Made by a program: the position numbers and the translations under genes. DNA of 10,073 bases from JAFGPJ01 sp964439135 (GTDB lineage: Bacteria > Planctomycetota > Phycisphaerae > Sedimentisphaerales > Anaerobacaceae): contig CAYTNN010000166.1 in the NCBI GenBank assembly GCA_964439135.1, forward strand, positions 1 to 10,073, written 5' to 3'. Below the pieces are notes generated by a model, which did not search any database, was not told the DNA's origin, and saw only the letters and a list, made by a program, of their open reading frames with translations. This document shows, piece after piece, positions 8,012-10,073 of this stretch (its first letter is position 1; the number at the start of each line of letters is the position of its first letter).

Positions 8012-8040
8012 ACTATAGCACCGGCACATCAAAGTATCAA
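8012..8040 (-). promoter_or_regulatory. Sigma-70 promoter of the FAD oxidoreductase
   Basis: On the minus strand TTGATA (8035-8040) is followed by exactly 17 bases and then TATAGT (8012-8017). Each hexamer matches consensus at 5 of 6 positions. Transcription would start near 8005, leaving a leader of about 55 bases before the ATG at 7948. A second TATAGT lies at 8002-8007. Confidence 0.7.
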
Positions 8041-8081
8041 GCTTTGACGGTACTCTGCTGTCACATAATAGCCGGCTCCAA

Positions 8082-8090
8082 TGGTATAAT
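8082..8090 (+). promoter_or_regulatory. Extended -10 promoter candidate on the plus strand
   Basis: TGGTATAAT is a perfect extended -10 element (TGnTATAAT). No good -35 stands 17 bases upstream; a TTGACG at 8044-8049 is too far away. It points toward the membrane-protein gene, which would give a long leader of about 300 bases containing the hairpin at 8138-8186. It lies back to back with the oxidoreductase promoter. Confidence 0.35.
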
Positions 8091-8137
8091 TTCGCAAGAT
8101 GGGCGGAATTTGAAGCCTTGAGTTGGAGTACAATAAA

Positions 8138-8186
8138 AGCCCCTACTCCTGCCACCACGAGAGTACTCGTTGAGCAGGTAGGGGCT
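8138..8186 (-). terminator. Strong two-tier hairpin with T-tract, no minus-strand gene ending here
   Basis: The outer stem AGCCCCTAC/GTAGGGGCT is 9 bp (8138-8146 with 8178-8186). Next come a 2-base bulge on one side, a 4-bp CTGC/GCAG stem, an internal loop, and a 5-bp ACGAG/CTCGT stem with a 4-base loop (8157-8170). On the minus strand it is followed directly by TTTTATTG, the form of an intrinsic terminator. No minus-strand protein gene ends just upstream, so it either closes a small RNA or insulates the oxidoreductase promoter. Confidence 0.7.
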
Positions 8187-8267
8187 AAAAATGGTTGCGA
8201 GCCTCCATGCCTACACCCTTTAATTGATTGAATACCATGACAATCTATTAACGTCTATTGTGGTGAC
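8138..8267 (-). ncRNA. Candidate small RNA ending at the 8138-8186 terminator
   Basis: The strong terminator implies a minus-strand transcript in a stretch with no gene. A weak promoter candidate, TTGGCA (8299-8304), 19 bases, TAAAAA (8274-8279), would start an RNA of about 130 bases near 8267. It would contain a 5-bp hairpin ACAAT/ATTGT (8240-8244 with 8257-8261), then a seven-codon reading frame MEARNHF whose TAG touches the terminator stem. I do not recognise the RNA family; the 5' end is a guess. Confidence 0.3.
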
Positions 8268-8290
8268 TACGTATTTTTAGAAAAAACTTC

Positions 8291-8324
8291 TGCCGGCGTG
8301 CCAAGTAAAACATGATTGCCGGCA
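8291..8324. repeat. Paired GCCGGC palindromes forming an inverted repeat
   Basis: TGCCGGC (8291-8297) and GCCGGCA (8318-8324) are complementary over 7 bp with a 20-base loop. The second copy sits in a perfect 10-base palindrome TTGCCGGCAA, and ACCGGT follows at 8328-8333. On the minus strand the pair is followed by GAAGTTTTTT, so it could also act as a terminator for antisense transcription from the neighbouring plus-strand gene. Confidence 0.4.
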
Positions 8325-8355
8325 AAAACCGGTGTAAAAAACTGCTCTGCGCATT

Positions 8356-8383
8356 TTGCTTCTTTACATAGATTTATTATATT
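8356..8383 (+). promoter_or_regulatory. Proximal promoter candidate for the small membrane protein
   Basis: TTGCTT (8356-8361), 16 bases, then TATATT (8378-8383; 5 of 6 consensus). The -35 is poor (3-4 of 6). The AGGGGGA at 8388-8394 is a purine-rich ribosome-binding candidate 10 bases before the ATG at 8405. Confidence 0.4.
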
Positions 8384-8404
8384 TAATAGGGGGATACTAA
8401 AATT

Positions 8405-8869
8405 ATGAACCACAAAAGTAAACTGCAAGGTGTTATATCATTTCTGGCAATATGTGCAAGTGTTGTCTCTGCATGTGTTTGTGTTCTGTTAATATCCGGG
8501 GAGTATCACTCGGCACACTTCAATCTGGATACTTACGACCGTGAGCTCCAGGGTTGGCAAGCCTGCCGTCAAACTAATCCCGAATATTTCAAGGCTAACG
8601 AACAAGCCGTGAATAGCTGTCTGACAAGTATAGACCAGGCACAGGATAATTACTGGGTTAAACTCCCTAAAGCACACTTGATAGGACTTTTCATATTAGC
8701 GGGTTTGGCCAGCGCAGCAAGCGGATACCTCGCCACATGGGTTGTTGTATGGCTTATCGGTATAAGCATTTACAAATTTATCAGGTTGCTCGGATATTCT
8801 CTTAAGTACAATACTAACAGGCCGGCGCACAACAAATATAATCTCCACTCATTCGCAACGAAGCCTTAG
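8405..8869 (+). CDS. Small membrane protein of unknown function
   Basis: A 154-residue protein that I do not recognise. A short basic N-terminus (MNHKSK) leads into a first transmembrane helix at about 9-31. A polar domain of about 60 residues (32-90) contains Cys54 and Cys72 and is rich in Gln, Asn and Tyr. A long hydrophobic region follows at about 91-128, long enough for one helix plus a re-entrant segment or two closely packed helices. The tail (129-154) is basic and polar. If the N-terminus is cytoplasmic, the polar domain faces the periplasm and the two cysteines could form a disulfide. The coding sequence is visibly more AT-rich than its neighbours and it is the only plus-strand gene, so it may be a later arrival. 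The ATG follows an AGGGGGA ribosome-binding candidate. No operon partner is seen. Confidence 0.7.
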   Translation: MNHKSKLQGVISFLAICASVVSACVCVLLISGEYHSAHFNLDTYDRELQGWQACRQTNPEYFKANEQAVNSCLTSIDQAQDNYWVKLPKAHLIGLFILAGLASAASGYLATWVVVWLIGISIYKFIRLLGYSLKYNTNRPAHNKYNLHSFATKP

Positions 8870-8896
8870 AAAACCCCGCGTGTGAATAACAACGGA

Positions 8897-8914
8897 GCCC
8901 CAAAACCCCGGGGC
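8897..8914 (+). other. GC-rich hairpin after the small membrane protein gene
   Basis: GCCCC/GGGGC (8897-8901 with 8910-8914) encloses an 8-base loop, 28 bases past the stop codon. There is no T-tract on the plus strand, so it is at best a Rho-assisted or processing structure. Confidence 0.3.
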
Positions 8915-8977
8915 CAATCCCATCGGTGCGGGAGTTCGCAAGCCATATTCCTCCGTGCAGATCACCGCTTCGAATTC

Positions 8978-9007
8978 TTCGGGGCAGGCCCTGAGCAGGG
9001 TCGAAGG
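8978..9007. repeat. REP-like palindromic element
   Basis: The core CCCTGAGC (8989-8996), AGG, GTCGAAGG (9000-9007) resembles the CTTCGACnnnGCTCAG palindromes that are scattered between genes in many bacterial genomes. CTTCG (8978-8982 region) pairs with CGAAG (9002-9006), and CCCT pairs with AGGG inside it. The rest of 8870-9070 shows no gene, tRNA or clear promoter. Confidence 0.45.
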
Positions 9008-9070
9008 AGCAGGTGCAATTATTAGCGGGAGAAAAGAAAAACAGCAGATTCTTCAACAGGCCCGGCATCC

Positions 9071-10072
9071 CTATTTTTCCCTTAGCGAATGATTATTTCC
9101 GTACCATCTTTTTATTGCAATAAGAAGATCTGTTCTGTCGTTTGCGGCAAGAAGAACCTTTTGAGCTTGTTTCCGCCTGGGGTGGAGCCTGCAGTAGTGA
9201 ACGAGGAATTTGCGAAAATACCTGACAGCTTTAATTGGATCATAGAGTTGACAGATCATTTCAAAGTGTTTTAGTATCACTTCGGCCTGCTCAGCGAGGG
9301 CAGGAGGAGTCGGTGCCGGCATACCGGCCAAAACGGCATTGAGGCTTTTATAAATCCAGGGATTTCCAATCGCGCCTCGCGCGATGAGAACCCCGTCGAT
9401 CTTAGCGGCTTTCAGATGCTGAACGGTTGTTTGAGCCTCGAAGAGGTCGCCGCTTCCTATTAGTGTTGTCCCTTCGAAGCGATGTTTTATTTCCGCAAGA
9501 AGTTGCCAATCGACATCGCCTGCGAATTTTCGTACAACGGTGCGGGCGTGGATTGTCAGGGCATCGATGTTCTGCTGTGAGGCATCGAAGACGATCTGAT
9601 AGAAATTGTCATAAGATTCCCGGCTGGAATCGAAACCTGTTCGCAGCTTCATTGTTACCGGGCATGTTACCGCATCTCTTACGCGGCTGTAAATTTGCTT
9701 TACGGTTTCAGGCTCTTTCAGGAGATAGCCGCCACGTCGCCTGCGAAGAACTTTGGGGGCCGGACAGGCGAAGTTCAAGTCGATTATGTCGAAGCCGGCA
9801 CCTTCAAGTGCCCTGGCGGCTTTTGCCATCATGGCAGGATCATTTCCGAGAATTTGTGCCCCGACAGGATGCTCATCGTCGTGCGGCCTAAAGGCGGGAT
9901 TTCTCAATACCTTGGGATGGGCCGCACTTTTGGCTAACATGACGCCGGAAAATGTTAGTGGTACGCCGAAATCGAGCCCTAATCTTCGCATTGCATAGTC
10001 GCTGTAACCGCTCAGGGGGGCCTGTATGAAGGGGACGCTTAGAATAAGATTGCCTAACTTTAACATTGTCAT
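9071..10072 (-). CDS. tRNA-dihydrouridine synthase (Dus family, DusB-like)
   Basis: An FMN-dependent enzyme that reduces uridine to dihydrouridine in the tRNA D-loop, cytoplasmic. The TIM-barrel fold spans about residues 5-250 of 333. The N-terminal FIQAPLSGYSD (15-25) matches the FMN-binding start of the family. The active-site region is DLNFACPAPKV (98-108) with catalytic Cys103, followed by an unusual RRRRGGYLL. Next come MKLRTGFD (141-148) with Lys142, TIHART (173-178), GSGDLF, and IARGAIGNPWIY, which closes the FMN phosphate site. A helical tRNA-binding domain makes up the C-terminus. The length is normal (DusB about 320). ATGs stand at 10072 and 10066; only one base lies upstream in the window, so the start and ribosome-binding site cannot be settled. 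The subfamily (DusA, B or C) is not certain. After the TAG the minus strand has a TTTTTCTTTT run but no clear stem. Confidence 0.93.
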   Translation of the reverse strand: MTMLKLGNLILSVPFIQAPLSGYSDYAMRRLGLDFGVPLTFSGVMLAKSAAHPKVLRNPAFRPHDDEHPVGAQILGNDPAMMAKAARALEGAGFDIIDLNFACPAPKVLRRRRGGYLLKEPETVKQIYSRVRDAVTCPVTMKLRTGFDSSRESYDNFYQIVFDASQQNIDALTIHARTVVRKFAGDVDWQLLAEIKHRFEGTTLIGSGDLFEAQTTVQHLKAAKIDGVLIARGAIGNPWIYKSLNAVLAGMPAPTPPALAEQAEVILKHFEMICQLYDPIKAVRYFRKFLVHYCRLHPRRKQAQKVLLAANDRTDLLIAIKRWYGNNHSLREK

Positions 10073-10073
10073 T

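Noticed and set aside
7058..8047. 329-codon plus-strand frame opposite the FAD oxidoreductase
   Set aside because: It is a long antisense frame. Its translation lacks recognisable motifs, while the minus strand carries clear FAD-binding and Tat motifs.
8814..9068. 84-residue minus-strand reading frame between the membrane protein and dihydrouridine synthase genes
   Set aside because: It overlaps the end of the plus-strand gene and translates the GC-rich hairpin and REP-like palindrome. It shows no domain character and no ribosome-binding site.
8870..9070. Search for a tRNA or other known RNA gene in the GC-rich gap
   Set aside because: No cloverleaf pairing or GTTCGAATC-type T-arm sequence is found. 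The pairing seen is explained by the short GCCCC/GGGGC and REP-like hairpins.
1..10073. CRISPR array, insertion sequence ends, integrase or toxin-antitoxin pair
   Set aside because: No regularly spaced repeats, transposase or integrase motifs, or paired small overlapping genes are visible on either strand.

Overview
The window reads as chromosomal sequence from a planctomycete, most likely of the Phycisphaerae (Sedimentisphaerales-like). This is inferred from three traits: a very large secreted LamG/PA14 protein with repeated YYWR(I/V)DE modules, a Tat-exported FAD-dependent oxidoreductase, and a tRNA-dihydrouridine synthase with an arginine-rich stretch after the active-site cysteine. No rRNA, tRNA or other phylogenetic marker is present, so the placement is provisional.

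Five of six genes are on the minus strand. From right to left they are: a tRNA-dihydrouridine synthase (9071-10072, 5' end at the window edge); a Tat-dependent FAD oxidoreductase (6488-7948); a 1097-residue secreted multidomain protein (2927-6220); a B12-binding radical SAM enzyme (1318-2742); and a DEAD-box RNA helicase that runs off the left edge (1-1143). The one plus-strand gene (8405-8869) encodes a small membrane protein of unknown function.

The minus-strand genes do not look like one tight operon. Terminator-like hairpins follow the secreted protein (2845-2879) and the radical SAM gene (1254-1284). Promoter-like sequences precede the radical SAM gene (2792-2822) and the oxidoreductase (8012-8040). 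The two exported proteins have strong Shine-Dalgarno sequences; the helicase and radical SAM genes do not. A shared role for the oxidoreductase and the LamG protein, for example handling polysaccharide outside the cytoplasm, is plausible only from export and adjacency.

The least explained part is the 456-base gap 7949-8404. It holds back-to-back promoter candidates, a strong two-tier hairpin with a T-tract on the minus strand but no minus-strand gene ending there, and GCCGGC inverted repeats. The hairpin could be the 3' end of an unannotated small RNA. Between the membrane protein and the dihydrouridine synthase lies a GC-rich stretch with a REP-like palindromic motif. I see no CRISPR array, transposase, phage gene, or obvious defence or biosynthetic cluster.
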